Below, piece by piece: positions 24,337 to 33,599 of a stretch of 64,000 bases of DNA. This DNA comes from Oscillospiraceae bacterium (lineage in GTDB: Bacteria > Bacillota > Clostridia > Oscillospirales > Oscillospiraceae): the NCBI GenBank assembly GCA_015067995.1, contig SVLJ01000011.1, forward strand, positions 19,476 to 83,475, in the 5' to 3' direction. The notes beneath the pieces were generated by a model. That model was given only the letters and a program-made list of their open reading frames with translations. It ran no database searches and was not told the DNA's origin. Each line of letters opens with the position of its first letter. Within the stretch, counting starts at the first letter, position 1. The position numbers and the translations under genes are program-made.

Positions 24337-25209
24337 TTACCTCAGAATATACACGCCAGTCAGTACGCACACAATGCCCAGCAGAGTCTGGATGCCCATG
24401 GGCTCGCTGAACAGCACCACGCCCATCAGCGACGCCACCACCGGCTCCAGACTTGCCATGATGGACGCCTTGCCCGCCTCCACCTTTGCAAGGCCGCCGG
24501 TGTAGAAGAGATAGGGCAGCACCGTGGAAAACACCACCAGCGCCGCTGCCAGCAGCCACGCCTTGGGCTGCGCCAGCACCGCGCTCATCTCTGCAGGCTT
24601 CACCAGCAGCAGCGACGCAGGCCCGGCAAACAGGAATGTCCACACCGTCACCGTCATGGAATCATAGTGTGCCAGCGCATACCGTCCGAAGATGCTGTAC
24701 AGGGCGTAGAAGAAGCCCGCCCCCAGTCCCAGCAGAATGCCGGGCAGCGTCACCGTCAGGTCACCGGCAAAGAGGCCGCACACCAGCGCGCAGCCCACCA
24801 GCGTCAGCAGCAGCGCCGAGAGCTTTTTCTTCGTCACCGGTTCTTTCCACAGGATGGCGCTCATCACCACCACGAAGGAGGGCGCCGTATACAGCAGAAT
24901 GGAGGCCACCGCCAGCGAGCACAGCTTCTGGCAGGAGAAATAGCACACGGTGAACAGCACCACGCTGATGATGCCGGTGCCGAAAAAGTATTTCAGATGC
25001 GCCCTCCGCACCCGGAACACACTGCGATCCTTCACCGCGAAGATGGCCGCCAGCAGCGCCATGCCGCCGAAGTTCCGTACCGCCACGATGCCGGTGGGGG
25101 ACAGACCCAGCGCCATCAGCTGCCGGTTCCAGATGCCGATGATGCCCCACAGGGCAGCCGCCGCCAGAATGCTGAGATATGCCGCCCACGGGGCGGTTTT
25201 TTCTTTCAT
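24337..25209 (-). CDS. EamA/DMT-family transporter
   Basis: A 290-residue membrane protein with ten predicted helices in two EamA repeats. The first begins AAALWGIIGIWNRQLMALGLSP and the second near LLGLGAGFFYALYSIFGRYAL. ASIMASLEPVVASLMGVVLFSE is the typical last repeat motif. The start MKEKTAPW follows an AGGATG-type site. Likely an exporter of amino acids or other metabolites; the substrate cannot be predicted. Confidence 0.88.
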   Translation of the reverse strand: MKEKTAPWAAYLSILAAAALWGIIGIWNRQLMALGLSPTGIVAVRNFGGMALLAAIFAVKDRSVFRVRRAHLKYFFGTGIISVVLFTVCYFSCQKLCSLAVASILLYTAPSFVVVMSAILWKEPVTKKKLSALLLTLVGCALVCGLFAGDLTVTLPGILLGLGAGFFYALYSIFGRYALAHYDSMTVTVWTFLFAGPASLLLVKPAEMSAVLAQPKAWLLAAALVVFSTVLPYLFYTGGLAKVEAGKASIMASLEPVVASLMGVVLFSEPMGIQTLLGIVCVLTGVYILR

Positions 25210-25237
25210 CACGCCATCCTCTTCTTTCTGTGCAGCG

Positions 25238-26032
25238 TCAAACCACCGCCATAGTGGTGGTCGCCGCAAAGATGTAAAACACCAGCAGCAGGATGGGACA
25301 GATCACCCAACTCAGATGCTGCATGCTCATATAATCGTCCGTAGGCTCCGGATCTTTCACCCACCGGCGATGCCGCCACCGGAACAGCGTATACGGGAAC
25401 GCCACATCCGCCATCATCACGATGGTCAGAAATACCGCCAGTCCATATAGCCGCCAGTCGCCCCGGTCCACCAGCTCCGGTCCCAGTGCCAGCTGCACCA
25501 AAAAACTTTTGGACGGGGTGTAGTTCTCCCACGGGTCTTCACCCACAACACGGGTGCTCATACTGACATTCAATCCCGACCATTCTCCGTCGGAGGTGAA
25601 GAACAGCCCGGATTCTTCCCGATAGCCGCCCTCGTATATGACCTCTCCGTTTTTGGCGATACGGAGGGTCTGAATATCATCCCACAAAGGCGGGGCAGAG
25701 CCGGAAACAGGCCCCTGCGGCTGGATCATAGACTCACCCAGATATACACTGTAGTGGTCGAATTTTCGTCCACCCACCTGCAGCATAATACCCGTTGTGT
25801 TGGGATCGTTATCATCCCAACCCTGACGCCAGCGAAGGATGGTCACATTCTCCCCCTCCACTTTTCCGGAGAATCCGTCAGCGTCCGACACGCCAACTTT
25901 CCGCAGGAAGCTGTCCCGGAACCGGATGCCCTCAATGGTCTGGCAATACGCCGTCACCACGCCGAACACCACGATCATGGCTGCCAGAATCATCAGCACA
26001 GCCTTCTGAAATACAGTTCTCTGCTCTTCCAT
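25238..26032 (-). CDS. Hypothetical membrane protein with extracellular domain
   Basis: A 264-residue protein that I do not recognise. An N-terminal signal-anchor helix (about 10-30) is followed by some 165 mostly polar residues rich in Gly, Asp and Trp. Two C-terminal helices lie at about 197-217 and 240-260. It looks like an outer-face domain held by three membrane segments. RBS GAAAGGAGC precedes the ATG. It lies 19 bases after the TraX-like gene and 28 before the EamA gene, all in one direction. Confidence 0.7.
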   Translation of the reverse strand: MEEQRTVFQKAVLMILAAMIVVFGVVTAYCQTIEGIRFRDSFLRKVGVSDADGFSGKVEGENVTILRWRQGWDDNDPNTTGIMLQVGGRKFDHYSVYLGESMIQPQGPVSGSAPPLWDDIQTLRIAKNGEVIYEGGYREESGLFFTSDGEWSGLNVSMSTRVVGEDPWENYTPSKSFLVQLALGPELVDRGDWRLYGLAVFLTIVMMADVAFPYTLFRWRHRRWVKDPEPTDDYMSMQHLSWVICPILLLVFYIFAATTTMAVV

Positions 26033-26050
26033 GTCCGCTCCTTTCTCCGG

Positions 26051-26812
26051 TCAAAATGTCGTCACCAATGCGACGAGCCACAAAATCAGCATATGCACGG
26101 GATAAAAACCATAGTTTATCAGCTTCACGGTCTTCCCGTGCGGTCCCTGCCGTCCCCGGTACAGCCAGATGGGGATCAGGGCCAGCAGCGCAAGGCTCTG
26201 CAGCAGCAGGTCCATCGTTCCGCCGCCGGGCAGAGGCAGCTCTATCGTAACGCCCTTGAGCATCTCCACATTGATCCAGTACAGACACGCCGCCTGGGCC
26301 AGCATCTGCCACCAGCGGCCGCCCCGGAACAACCAAAATACCAGCACCGTCAGCACGCCCTCACCGTGGTAGTCCACAAACAGCACATACCCTGCCAGAT
26401 ACCCCAGCAGTACCACGCCGCAGGCTTTCAGGATGGCGGAAATCGTCTTTTTCTCCTGTGCCTTCTGAACAAAGCCGATGCACACCGATGCCAGCAGGAA
26501 CGTCCAGATCACGTTCTGGTGAAAGGGATAGAGAATGCTGCCGCTGCACATCAGATTGAAAGGCAGCTCTGTCACCACAGCCAGCAGCAGAAGCCGCTTC
26601 CGGTACTGCCGGAGGTCACGGGTACGGGCGTGCCCCTCTGCTATAAGAAAAGCAAAGATAGGGAAGGCGATGCGCCCCAAGGCCGTCAGCACCATGGGCG
26701 CATAGGGCAAAGTCGCCCACATATGGTCGCAGAGCATCAGCGCCATGGCCAGCAGATGCAGGCCAAAGGAGGATATATCCGGTATTCTTCTGTGTTTCAA
26801 GGTGTTCTCCAT
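26051..26812 (-). CDS. TraX family membrane protein
   Basis: A 253-residue, multi-pass protein. The second ATG (26812) is preferred because GAGAGG lies eight bases before it. The N-terminal segment LHLLAMALMLCDHMWAT, then GRIAFPIFAFLIAEG and the closing YGFYPVHMLILWL are characteristic of TraX. TraX acetylates F-pilin in E. coli, but chromosomal Firmicute homologues are common and belong to an acyltransferase-like family of unknown substrate. It lies directly downstream of uvrB (14 bases). Confidence 0.88.
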   Translation of the reverse strand: MENTLKHRRIPDISSFGLHLLAMALMLCDHMWATLPYAPMVLTALGRIAFPIFAFLIAEGHARTRDLRQYRKRLLLLAVVTELPFNLMCSGSILYPFHQNVIWTFLLASVCIGFVQKAQEKKTISAILKACGVVLLGYLAGYVLFVDYHGEGVLTVLVFWLFRGGRWWQMLAQAACLYWINVEMLKGVTIELPLPGGGTMDLLLQSLALLALIPIWLYRGRQGPHGKTVKLINYGFYPVHMLILWLVALVTTF

Positions 26813-26826
26813 GGGCATTTCCTCTC

Positions 26827-28797
26827 TTATTTCTCGCCCTTCAGCTCCACAATGCGGTCACGCAGAATGGCCGCATACTCAAATTCAAGCATCTTGGCCG
26901 CTTCTTTCATTTCCTTTTCCAGCCGTGCGATCTCGGCTTCACGCTCCCGGTCGGTCATCTTGGTTTTGCGCTCCCGCTTTTTCCGGGAGTCCTCTTCCGC
27001 TCTGGAAATCTCCAGCACATCCCGGACGCTCTTGATGATGGTCTTGGGCACGATGCCGTTTGCCTCGTTGTACGCACTCTGGATCTCACGGCGGCGGGCG
27101 GTTTCGTCCATGGCCGCCCGCATGGAGGGCGTAATGGTGTCGGCGTAGAGGATCACAAGGCCCTCCGCATTTCGTGCGGCACGGCCAATGGTCTGGATCA
27201 GGGAAGTCTCGGAGCGAAGGAAACCCTCCTTATCGGCATCCAGCACCGCCACCAGAGACACCTCCGGCAGATCGAGACCCTCACGCAGCAGATTGATGCC
27301 CACCAGCACGTCAAACTCACCCAGACGCAGATCCCGGATGATCTCCATGCGTTCAATGGTCTCCACGTCAGAGTGCATATACCGCACCCGGACGCCGGCG
27401 CTGCGGAAATACTCCGTCAGATCCTCTGCCATCTTCTTGGTGAGGGTGGTCACCAGTACACGCTCGTTCCGTTCTGCCCGGGTGGTGATCTCCGTCAGCA
27501 GATCGTCTATCTGCCCGTCCACCGGGCGCACCTGCACCACAGGGTCCAGCAGCCCCGTGGGGCGGATCACCTGCTCCACGATCTGCCCCGCCCGGCTGCG
27601 CTCATACTCCGCCGGGGTGGCGGATACATACACCGCCTGATGGATACGCTTTTCAAATTCCTCGAATTTCAGAGGGCGGTTGTCATAGGCGCAGGGCAGG
27701 CGGAAGCCGTACTTCACCAGAGAATCCTTTCGTGCGTGGTCGCCGTTGTACATGGCACGCACCTGAGGCAGCGTCACATGACTCTCGTCCACAAACAGCA
27801 GAAAATCCTTGGGGAAGAAGTCCAGCAGCGTCATGGGTGCGCTGCCCTCGGGACGACCGGAGATGACGCGGGAATAGTTTTCGATGCCGGTACAGTAGCC
27901 CAGCTCCGTCATCATCTCCATATCGTACTCTGTGCGCTGACGGATGCGCTGCGCCTCCACCAGCTGCTGATTCTCCTGAAAGAACTTCACCTGTTCCTCC
28001 AGTTCCCGGCGGATCTCCACCACCGCTCGGTCCATTTTATCCTTGGTGGTAACGTAATGGCTGGCGGGATAGATGGCCACGTGGTTCAGCACTTTATTGG
28101 CACGGCCGGTGACGGGATCAAACTCGCTGATACGGTCGATCTCATCGCCGAAAAACTCCACACGGATAGCACGCCCCTTATAATAGGCAGGATATATCTC
28201 CACGGTATCGCCCCGGACACGGAACATATTCCGCTCAAAAGCGATATCGTTGCGCTCATAGCGGCACTCCACCAGCTTATGCAGCAGCTCGCTGCGCTCA
28301 TATTCCGTGCCGGGCCGCAGGGAAATGGCCAGCCTGGCAAAATCGTCCGGCTCGCCCAGACCGTAGATACAGCTGACAGACGCCACCACGATGACATCCC
28401 GCCGTTCCAGCAGGGAAAAGGTGGCGCTGAGCCGCAGGCGGTCGATCTCCTCGTTGGTGGAAGCGTCCTTGGCGATATAGGTATCGGTATGGGGGATATA
28501 GGCCTCCGGCTGGTAGTAGTCGTAATAGCTTACGAAATACTCCACGGCATTGTTGGGGAAAAACTCCTTGAATTCCGCGCACAGCTGCGCCGCCAGCGTC
28601 TTGTTATGTGCCAGCACCAGCGTAGGCCGCTGCACCCGCTCGATGATCTTGGCCATGGTAAAGGTCTTGCCGGAACCGGTGACGCCCAGCAGCACCTGTT
28701 CATCCAGCCCGTTCTCGATACCCGCCGCCAGCGCCTCAATGGCCTGCGGCTGATCACCGGAGGGCTGATATTCAGAAACAACTTTGAATTTCGGCAT
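26827..28797 (-). CDS. uvrB: Excinuclease ABC subunit B
   Basis: A 656-residue helicase-like damage verifier. Walker A is [12 protein letters not shown] (39-50), the beta-hairpin starts at [18 protein letters not shown], and helicase motifs include [10 protein letters not shown] and the late QTIGRAARN. The C-terminal UVR motif that contacts UvrC lies at about 615-650. The start follows GGAGAAAAGACG. It follows radC by 23 bases in a DNA-repair pair. Confidence 0.97.
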   Translation of the reverse strand: MPKFKVVSEYQPSGDQPQAIEALAAGIENGLDEQVLLGVTGSGKTFTMAKIIERVQRPTLVLAHNKTLAAQLCAEFKEFFPNNAVEYFVSYYDYYQPEAYIPHTDTYIAKDASTNEEIDRLRLSATFSLLERRDVIVVASVSCIYGLGEPDDFARLAISLRPGTEYERSELLHKLVECRYERNDIAFERNMFRVRGDTVEIYPAYYKGRAIRVEFFGDEIDRISEFDPVTGRANKVLNHVAIYPASHYVTTKDKMDRAVVEIRRELEEQVKFFQENQQLVEAQRIRQRTEYDMEMMTELGYCTGIENYSRVISGRPEGSAPMTLLDFFPKDFLLFVDESHVTLPQVRAMYNGDHARKDSLVKYGFRLPCAYDNRPLKFEEFEKRIHQAVYVSATPAEYERSRAGQIVEQVIRPTGLLDPVVQVRPVDGQIDDLLTEITTRAERNERVLVTTLTKKMAEDLTEYFRSAGVRVRYMHSDVETIERMEIIRDLRLGEFDVLVGINLLREGLDLPEVSLVAVLDADKEGFLRSETSLIQTIGRAARNAEGLVILYADTITPSMRAAMDETARRREIQSAYNEANGIVPKTIIKSVRDVLEISRAEEDSRKKRERKTKMTDREREAEIARLEKEMKEAAKMLEFEYAAILRDRIVELKGEK

Positions 28798-28820
28798 CGT
28801 CTTTTCTCCGCAACATGCTG

Positions 28821-29498
28821 TTACCAGTGCTTCAGTGTTCCGCTGTCCGCCATGGATACGAAATCGTCATCCGCCACGATGATATGATCCACCAGTGTCA
28901 CGCCCACCATGCTCAGCGCCGCCTGCACCCGTTCGGTGGTGGCATAATCCTCCGAGGATGGAAGTGCAATGCCGCTGGGATGGTTGTGGGCCAGGATCAC
29001 CGCGCTGGCAGACACCAGCAGCGCATTCTCCACCAGACGGCGGATGTTCAGCTCACTGCTGTCTGCACCGCCCTCATTCAGCCTCCTGCAGGAGAGCAGC
29101 TTCCCCTTCCGGTCCAGGCACAGCTGGTAAATAACCTCATTTTTCTCGCCCCGGAACCGTTCCAGCAGAAAATCGCCCGCCTTCTCGGTGCTGTTGACAA
29201 TGGTCTCCCGACTGGCGGAAAGCCGTGCCTTCTGCACCACCCTCGACACCAGCTTCAGCAGCACGGCGGCGTTTTCGCCGATGCCGTCCATGCGCATCAG
29301 TTCCTCCACCGGCGCAGAAAGCACAGCGTCCAAAGATCCGAAATGATCCATCATTTTATGAGCCAGCGCATTGGTATCCCGCCGGGGAATGGCGTAGAAC
29401 AGCAGAAGCTCCAGAGCCTCGTGCTCCGCGAAGGAATCCAGCCCCGTCTCCAAAAAACGCCTGCGCATTTTCTCCCGATGTCCGTCGTGTACGCCCAT
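28821..29498 (-). CDS. radC: RadC/MPN-domain protein
   Basis: A 225-residue protein. The N-terminal helix-hairpin-helix region (about 15-95, [13 protein letters not shown]) is followed by the JAMM metalloprotease-like motif [19 protein letters not shown] near 180, with its two His, Ser and Asp. The role of RadC is still unclear, in spite of its name. First gene of the minus-strand run, with a good promoter. Confidence 0.93.
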   Translation of the reverse strand: MGVHDGHREKMRRRFLETGLDSFAEHEALELLLFYAIPRRDTNALAHKMMDHFGSLDAVLSAPVEELMRMDGIGENAAVLLKLVSRVVQKARLSASRETIVNSTEKAGDFLLERFRGEKNEVIYQLCLDRKGKLLSCRRLNEGGADSSELNIRRLVENALLVSASAVILAHNHPSGIALPSSEDYATTERVQAALSMVGVTLVDHIIVADDDFVSMADSGTLKHW

Positions 29499-29536
29499 GC
29501 TCTGTCCTCCAGTTGCCAGTTGATTAGGAATATTGT

Positions 29537-29565
29537 ATTATACCATTTTTCCACCGCCACTACAA
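29537..29565 (-). promoter_or_regulatory. Promoter of radC and the genes behind it
   Basis: The minus strand reads TTGTAG, 17 bases, TATAAT, giving a leader of about 32 bases. Confidence 0.75.
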
Positions 29566-29610
29566 GAGCATTTACACCGGTTCTCTCTGCTCTCATGCCG
29601 CCCGGAAGGG

Positions 29611-29639
29611 TTGAATCGTGTCATTTTTTGTGGTAACAT
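29611..29639 (+). promoter_or_regulatory. Promoter of the small DUF3784-like gene
   Basis: TTGAAT, 17 bases, TAACAT, about 40 bases before the start codon. Confidence 0.5.
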
Positions 29640-29679
29640 AGTGCAAAATATCACCACCCCGGAAAGGCGGAGCATCACC

Positions 29680-30030
29680 ATGACGTTTACCTATCTTGCC
29701 ATCTTTTTTGCGCTTCTGGCCGCAGGCGCTTTTTTGATCAGCTGGCTGTCCTTTCACGAAAAGGGCGTTCCCTTCCATACCATCTACATCTACGCCTCCA
29801 AAGAAGAACGCAAACAAATGAACAAGGCGCCCCTTTTCCGCGTGTCTGCCAGAGTTTTCCTCATCGCAGGAGCCGGTCTTGTAATGCTGGCCGCCGAATG
29901 TTTCCTGATGACGGACTGGCTGATGCTGGGCGCACTGATTGTGCTTTTTTTCGACTGTATGTATGCCTACTGGCTCACCCACAAGATTGAATACCCCAAT
30001 GGTCGAAAATGGCGGAAAAAGAAGAAATAA
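29680..30030 (+). CDS. Small three-helix membrane protein, DUF3784-like
   Basis: A 116-residue protein starting at the ATG after GGAAAGGCGGAG. Hydrophobic segments lie at about 3-22, 55-75 and 78-97, and the tail ends in Lys/Arg (KWRKKKK), inside the cell. The layout, a helix, a 30-residue charged loop and a helical pair, resembles DUF3784 proteins of Firmicutes. Function unknown. It precedes the M-box/mgtE unit, but that unit has its own promoter. Confidence 0.65.
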   Translation: MTFTYLAIFFALLAAGAFLISWLSFHEKGVPFHTIYIYASKEERKQMNKAPLFRVSARVFLIAGAGLVMLAAECFLMTDWLMLGALIVLFFDCMYAYWLTHKIEYPNGRKWRKKKK

Positions 30031-30063
30031 GCAGCTTTCCCATGAAAACTTTTTTCATTCGGG

Positions 30064-30092
30064 TTGACAAGGCAAATATTTCGGCATACGAT
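30064..30092 (+). promoter_or_regulatory. Promoter of the mgtE leader
   Basis: TTGACA, 17 bases, TACGAT, with a predicted start near 30099, directly before the M-box fold. Confidence 0.8.
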
Positions 30093-30099
30093 AGTAAAA

Positions 30100-30270
30100 A
30101 ATAGAACACCGTCCGGTAGGTAAGGCTACCACAGGGATATGGGTTGCTGCCGCGAAATGATGGAGACATCATGAGTTGGTTTGAACAGGCGATATCGAAC
30201 GCAAGGTATCATCTAACGCAACTGCACCGCCTTGCGGAGCTAAAGCTTGAACGGAGTCTCACTGCAGCTG
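30100..30270 (+). ncRNA. M-box (ykoK) magnesium riboswitch
   Basis: The leader shows the M-box landmarks in order: GGTAGGTAAGGCTACC, TTGCTGCCGC with a following AAA, a small hairpin ATGATGGAGACATCAT, GTTGGTTTGAACAG, and finally GGAGCTAAAGCTTGAACGG, where GCTAAAGCT is the conserved 3' part. The M-box folds tightly when Mg2+ is abundant. The next element is a T-tailed hairpin, so high Mg2+ should end transcription before mgtE. The exact ends are estimated. Confidence 0.85.
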
Positions 30271-30288
30271 TTTTGGCGGCAGTGTTGT

Positions 30289-30328
30289 CCTCAATCGTAC
30301 CAGACGGCGCGATTGAGGTTCTTTTTTC
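30289..30328 (+). terminator. Riboswitch-controlled terminator before mgtE
   Basis: CCTCAATCG and CGATTGAGG pair around a 12-base loop and are followed by TTCTTTTTT. It lies between the M-box and the mgtE ribosome binding site. Confidence 0.85.
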
Positions 30329-30364
30329 TCTTCACCGCATATGGACAGGAAGGAGGTCACAGGC

Positions 30365-31747
30365 ATGTTTGAATTCGAACACGAACGGGAAGAACTGCTG
30401 AAAAATATCGAGGATCTGTTTTCGCGAAAACAATACGCCGCACTGCGTGACCTCCTGCTGCCTCTGGAGGCAGCGGATATTGCCTTCCTCTTCGATGATC
30501 TGGACGAGCGGGTACCGGTGCTGTTCCGTCTGCTGCCCAAGGAGCTGGCTGCCGAGGTCTTCGTGGAACTGGAATCCGACCAGCAGGAGCTGCTGATGCA
30601 GGGATTCTCCAACTCGGAGCTGCGGGAAGTTCTGGAAGAGCTGTATCTGGACGACACAGTGGACATTGTGGAGGAAATGCCCGCCAATGTGGTGCGGCGC
30701 ATTCTGAGTCAGTGCGATCCGGATATGCGCAAGAGCATCAATGAAATTCTGAAATATCCCGAGGACTCCACCGGCTCCATCATGACCACGGAGTTTGTGG
30801 ATCTGAAGGCCAACATGACGGTAGAGGATGCCCTGAAGCGCATCCGCCGCACCGGTCCGGACAAAGAGACCATCAATATGTGCTTCGTCATGGATCAGCA
30901 GCGCCACCTCATCGGCGTACTCAGTATCCGGACACTGCTGCTGGCAGAGGATGACGACATCATAGGCGACATCATGGAGACAAATCTGGTATCCGTCTCC
31001 ACACTGGACGACCGCGAGACCACCGCCTTGGCTCTGAGCAAATACGACTTTCTGGCCCTGCCGGTGGTAGACAAGGAAAACCGTCTGGTAGGCATCGTCA
31101 CCGTTGACGACGCCATCGATGTTCTGGAAGAAGAGACCACCGAGGATATCGAGCTGATGGCGGCCATGCTGCCCAGCGACAAGCCGTATCTCCGCACCGG
31201 CATCTTTGAGACCTGGAAGGCACGTACGCCGTGGCTCCTGGTGCTGATGCTCTCCGCCACTTTCACCGGCATCATCCTCACCCATTTCGAGGGCGCGCTG
31301 ATGAGCTGTGCCATTCTGACCTCCTTTGTACCCATGCTGTCCGGTACCGGCGGCAACAGCGGCACCCAGGCCTCCACCGCCATCATCCGCGCACTGTCCC
31401 TGAACGAAGTGCGCTTCAGCGACTGTCTGCGGGTGCTTTGGAAGGAGCTGCGGGTGTCCATCGCCTGCGGCGTGTGTCTGGCAGCTGCCAACTTCGTAAA
31501 AATGATGCTTGTGGACAGGATGCTGCTGAATAATCCCGACGTAACGCCCATGGTGGCGCTGGTGGTCTGCATGACGCTGGTGTGCACCGTGATCTGTGCC
31601 AAGCTGGTGGGCTGCTCACTGCCCATTCTGGCGCAGAAGATCGGCTTTGACCCGGCGGTCATGGCGTCTCCCTTCATTTCTACCATTGTAGACGCTCTGT
31701 CCCTGCTGATCTATTTCCGACTGGCATCCTCCATTCTGGGCATATAG
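30365..31747 (+). CDS. mgtE: Magnesium transporter MgtE
   Basis: A 460-residue Mg2+ channel. The start at 30365 follows AGGAGG; an in-frame ATG 24 bases upstream lies before that site. The N-terminal superhelical domain (about 20-120) is followed by two CBS domains (about 135-255), which bind Mg2+ and close the pore, and then five membrane helices with the pore motif MLSGTGGNSGTQASTAIIRAL. The M-box in front adds RNA-level control by the same ion. Confidence 0.96.
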   Translation: MFEFEHEREELLKNIEDLFSRKQYAALRDLLLPLEAADIAFLFDDLDERVPVLFRLLPKELAAEVFVELESDQQELLMQGFSNSELREVLEELYLDDTVDIVEEMPANVVRRILSQCDPDMRKSINEILKYPEDSTGSIMTTEFVDLKANMTVEDALKRIRRTGPDKETINMCFVMDQQRHLIGVLSIRTLLLAEDDDIIGDIMETNLVSVSTLDDRETTALALSKYDFLALPVVDKENRLVGIVTVDDAIDVLEEETTEDIELMAAMLPSDKPYLRTGIFETWKARTPWLLVLMLSATFTGIILTHFEGALMSCAILTSFVPMLSGTGGNSGTQASTAIIRALSLNEVRFSDCLRVLWKELRVSIACGVCLAAANFVKMMLVDRMLLNNPDVTPMVALVVCMTLVCTVICAKLVGCSLPILAQKIGFDPAVMASPFISTIVDALSLLIYFRLASSILGI

Positions 31748-31763
31748 CCAAATACAAGTTTTG

Positions 31764-31804
31764 AAAGCGGTTGTCTCACATCAGGTGAGACAACCGCTTT
31801 TTCG
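31764..31804 (+). terminator. Terminator of mgtE
   Basis: AAAGCGGTTGTCTCAC and its complement form a 16-bp stem with loop ATCA and end in five T. Confidence 0.93.
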
Positions 31805-31875
31805 CATATTTTTTTGTTCACGGTGCAGACTATGATCGGCGAAAGCCAAACAACTTTTTGCAGGAGGAACCTCTC

Positions 31876-32040
31876 ATGGAAAACACTCCCAACACCAGCA
31901 TCCGCTGCACTGTCAACAACTGTGCCAATCACTGCCAGGATCAGAACTACTGCGCTCTGAACACTGTCCAGATCGGCACCCACGAGACCAATCCCACCGA
32001 GGTTCAGTGCGTGGACTGCCAGAGCTTCCGGATGAAATAA
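31876..32040 (+). CDS. DUF1540 cysteine-rich small protein
   Basis: A 54-residue protein after CAGGAGGAACCTCTC. It carries four Cys spaced as in DUF1540: RCTVNNCANHC, NYCALNTVQIGTHETNP and QCVDCQSF. This small zinc- or metal-binding family is common in sporulating Clostridia, and some members are expressed in the forespore. Function unknown. The position between mgtE and the TSUP genes tells little. Confidence 0.85.
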   Translation: MENTPNTSIRCTVNNCANHCQDQNYCALNTVQIGTHETNPTEVQCVDCQSFRMK

Positions 32041-32071
32041 CCCTGTCTTTGCCGTCGGCTGACGGCGCAGG

Positions 32072-32105
32072 CAAAGCGGGTCGGACGATCATCCGTCCGG
32101 CTTTG
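32072..32105 (+). terminator. Possible terminator after the DUF1540 gene
   Basis: CAAAGC and CGGACG pair with CGTCCG and GCTTTG around ATCATC, followed by TCTGTT. A second hairpin (GCCGTC/GACGGC) lies just before. The T-tail is weak. Confidence 0.5.
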
Positions 32106-32137
32106 TCTGTTACATACTGCACGCAGGAGGAATCGCC

Positions 32138-32491
32138 GTGAATCATATCTGGAAAACCCGGTTGGCCGGCGCTGCGGCCGGTCTTGCCAACGGACTGTTC
32201 GGCGGTGGCGGCGGCATGGTATTCATTCCTCTGACGTCCCGTACCGGCATACTGGAAGGCCGTCAGCTCTTTGCCACCTGTGTGGCGGTGATTTTCCCGG
32301 TCTGTGCCGTATCTGCCGCCGTTTATTTCTGGAACGGCGGTCTGTCCTTCTCCGCTGCACTGCCCTACCTGCTGGGCGGTTTGGCAGGCGGCTTTCTGGG
32401 CGGCCGACTGTATGGCCGGGTCTCCACGGTATGGCTGCGGCGTCTGTTCGCTCTGTTCCTCTTCTATGCGGGGGTGAAATATCTGCTGTGA
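32138..32491 (+). CDS. TSUP (TauE/SafE) half-transporter, first half
   Basis: A 117-residue membrane protein with GTG start after GGAGGAATCGCC. It carries one TSUP repeat: AAAGLANGLFGGGGGMVFIPLT at the N-terminus, then three more helices and a basic end. Normal sulfite/organic-anion exporters of this family have two such repeats in about 250 residues. Here the halves are encoded by two genes overlapping by four bases, so a heterodimer is likely. Confidence 0.85.
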   Translation: MNHIWKTRLAGAAAGLANGLFGGGGGMVFIPLTSRTGILEGRQLFATCVAVIFPVCAVSAAVYFWNGGLSFSAALPYLLGGLAGGFLGGRLYGRVSTVWLRRLFALFLFYAGVKYLL

Positions 32492-32853
32492 GCTTTCTGC
32501 TTCCCTTTCTCTGCGGTCTGGCTGCCGGAACCGTCTCCGCCTGGGGTGTGGGCGGCGGTACGCTGCTGCTTCTGGCTATGACACTGCTGCTGCAGGTGGA
32601 TCACCGGACAGCTCAGGGCATCAACCTGCTGTTCTTCCTCCCCACTGCTGCCTCCGCGCTGTTTTGTCATTGGAAGGGCGGCTTCCTTCACAAACCTGTC
32701 CTGCGAGCCGCCATACCGCCTGCAGTGCTGCTTTCTCTGGCAGGCGCATGGATTTCCACCTCTCTGAATGTGGAGCTCCTGCGCAAGCCCTTTGGTATTT
32801 ATCTGCTGGCCTCGGGTACAATGTTGCTCTGGCCGCAGAAAAAGAAAAAATGA
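32488..32853 (+). CDS. TSUP (TauE/SafE) half-transporter, second half
   Basis: A 121-residue protein whose GTG start overlaps the stop of the preceding gene (GTGA). It has the second-repeat pattern LAAGTVSAWGVGGGTLLLLAM, then DHRTAQGINLLFFLPTA, four helices and an end of KKKK. It lacks a separate ribosome binding site and must be made by coupled translation. Confidence 0.85.
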   Translation: MSFLLPFLCGLAAGTVSAWGVGGGTLLLLAMTLLLQVDHRTAQGINLLFFLPTAASALFCHWKGGFLHKPVLRAAIPPAVLLSLAGAWISTSLNVELLRKPFGIYLLASGTMLLWPQKKKK

Positions 32854-32880
32854 CCTTCCGGACAAATCCTCCGGAAGGTC
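32848..32880 (-). terminator. Terminator of the mgtC pair
   Basis: GACCTTCCGGA and TCCGGAAGGTC pair around seven bases. On the minus strand TTTTTTCTTTTT follows. The T-run lies inside the last codons of the convergent TSUP gene. Confidence 0.85.
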
Positions 32881-32891
32881 ATCTGCGCATG

Positions 32892-33584
32892 TTACAGTTC
32901 CTGTGCCGTGACCACATTATCCAGCTTGGAGAGGTTGAACATCATCTCGTCATAGGCCACCTTGCGGTTCACCTGAAGGGAGAAGATGGCACAGTCATGG
33001 TGCTCCTTCTCCTGTGAGCGGGTCATCTCCATGTCCGTGATCTTCGCACCGGCGTCCCGCAGGCAGCGGATCACCTCGTCCAGCACGGTACCTCTGGTGT
33101 ACTCCACATACAGGGTAATTTCTCTGGCGCGGCTTCGGATCATCTGATACTCCACGCGGAAGAACAGCATCTCCGCCATCAGCACCAGCGCGGTGACAAT
33201 CACCGCACCCTCATAGAATCCTGCGCCGCAGGACAAGCCCACAATAGCCGTGGTCCACATACCGGCAGCAGTGGTGAGTCCCTTAACACGGCGATGGCGG
33301 GTAACGATGATGCAGCCCGCGCCGATGAAGCCGATACCGGCCACCACCTGTGCACCCAGACGACCCATGTCAGTATTGTAGTGCATCACCAGCACCAGAT
33401 ACTGACCGGTGAGGGTGGTCATGGCAGCGCCCAGACAGATGAGAATATGGGTACGGAAGCCCGCAGGGCGCCGCTTGTACTCCCGTTCCAGACCCACAAG
33501 GCCGCCGCAGAGTACAGCAAGAAGGACTCGTACCGTTACAGAAATCAGATTCATGTCCCGCAGGGGATTCAAAAATTCCAGCAT
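32892..33584 (-). CDS. MgtC/SapB family protein (copy 1)
   Basis: A 230-residue membrane protein. The N-terminal part has five helices with GGLVGLEREYKRRPAGFRTH, GAQVVAGIGFIGAGCIIV and KGLTTAAGMWTTAIVGLSCGAGFYEGA, all MgtC signatures. The C-terminal ACT-like domain (about 155-230) is cytoplasmic. MgtC of pathogens is needed for growth in low Mg2+ and inhibits the F-ATPase; Firmicute homologues have no settled function. Fifteen bases separate it from copy 2. Confidence 0.92.
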   Translation of the reverse strand: MLEFLNPLRDMNLISVTVRVLLAVLCGGLVGLEREYKRRPAGFRTHILICLGAAMTTLTGQYLVLVMHYNTDMGRLGAQVVAGIGFIGAGCIIVTRHRRVKGLTTAAGMWTTAIVGLSCGAGFYEGAVIVTALVLMAEMLFFRVEYQMIRSRAREITLYVEYTRGTVLDEVIRCLRDAGAKITDMEMTRSQEKEHHDCAIFSLQVNRKVAYDEMMFNLSKLDNVVTAQEL

Positions 33585-33599
33585 ACTACATCCTCCTTG

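Noticed and set aside
30341..30364. ATG eight codons upstream as the mgtE start
   Set aside because: It lies before the AGGAGG site that is correctly spaced to the ATG at 30365.
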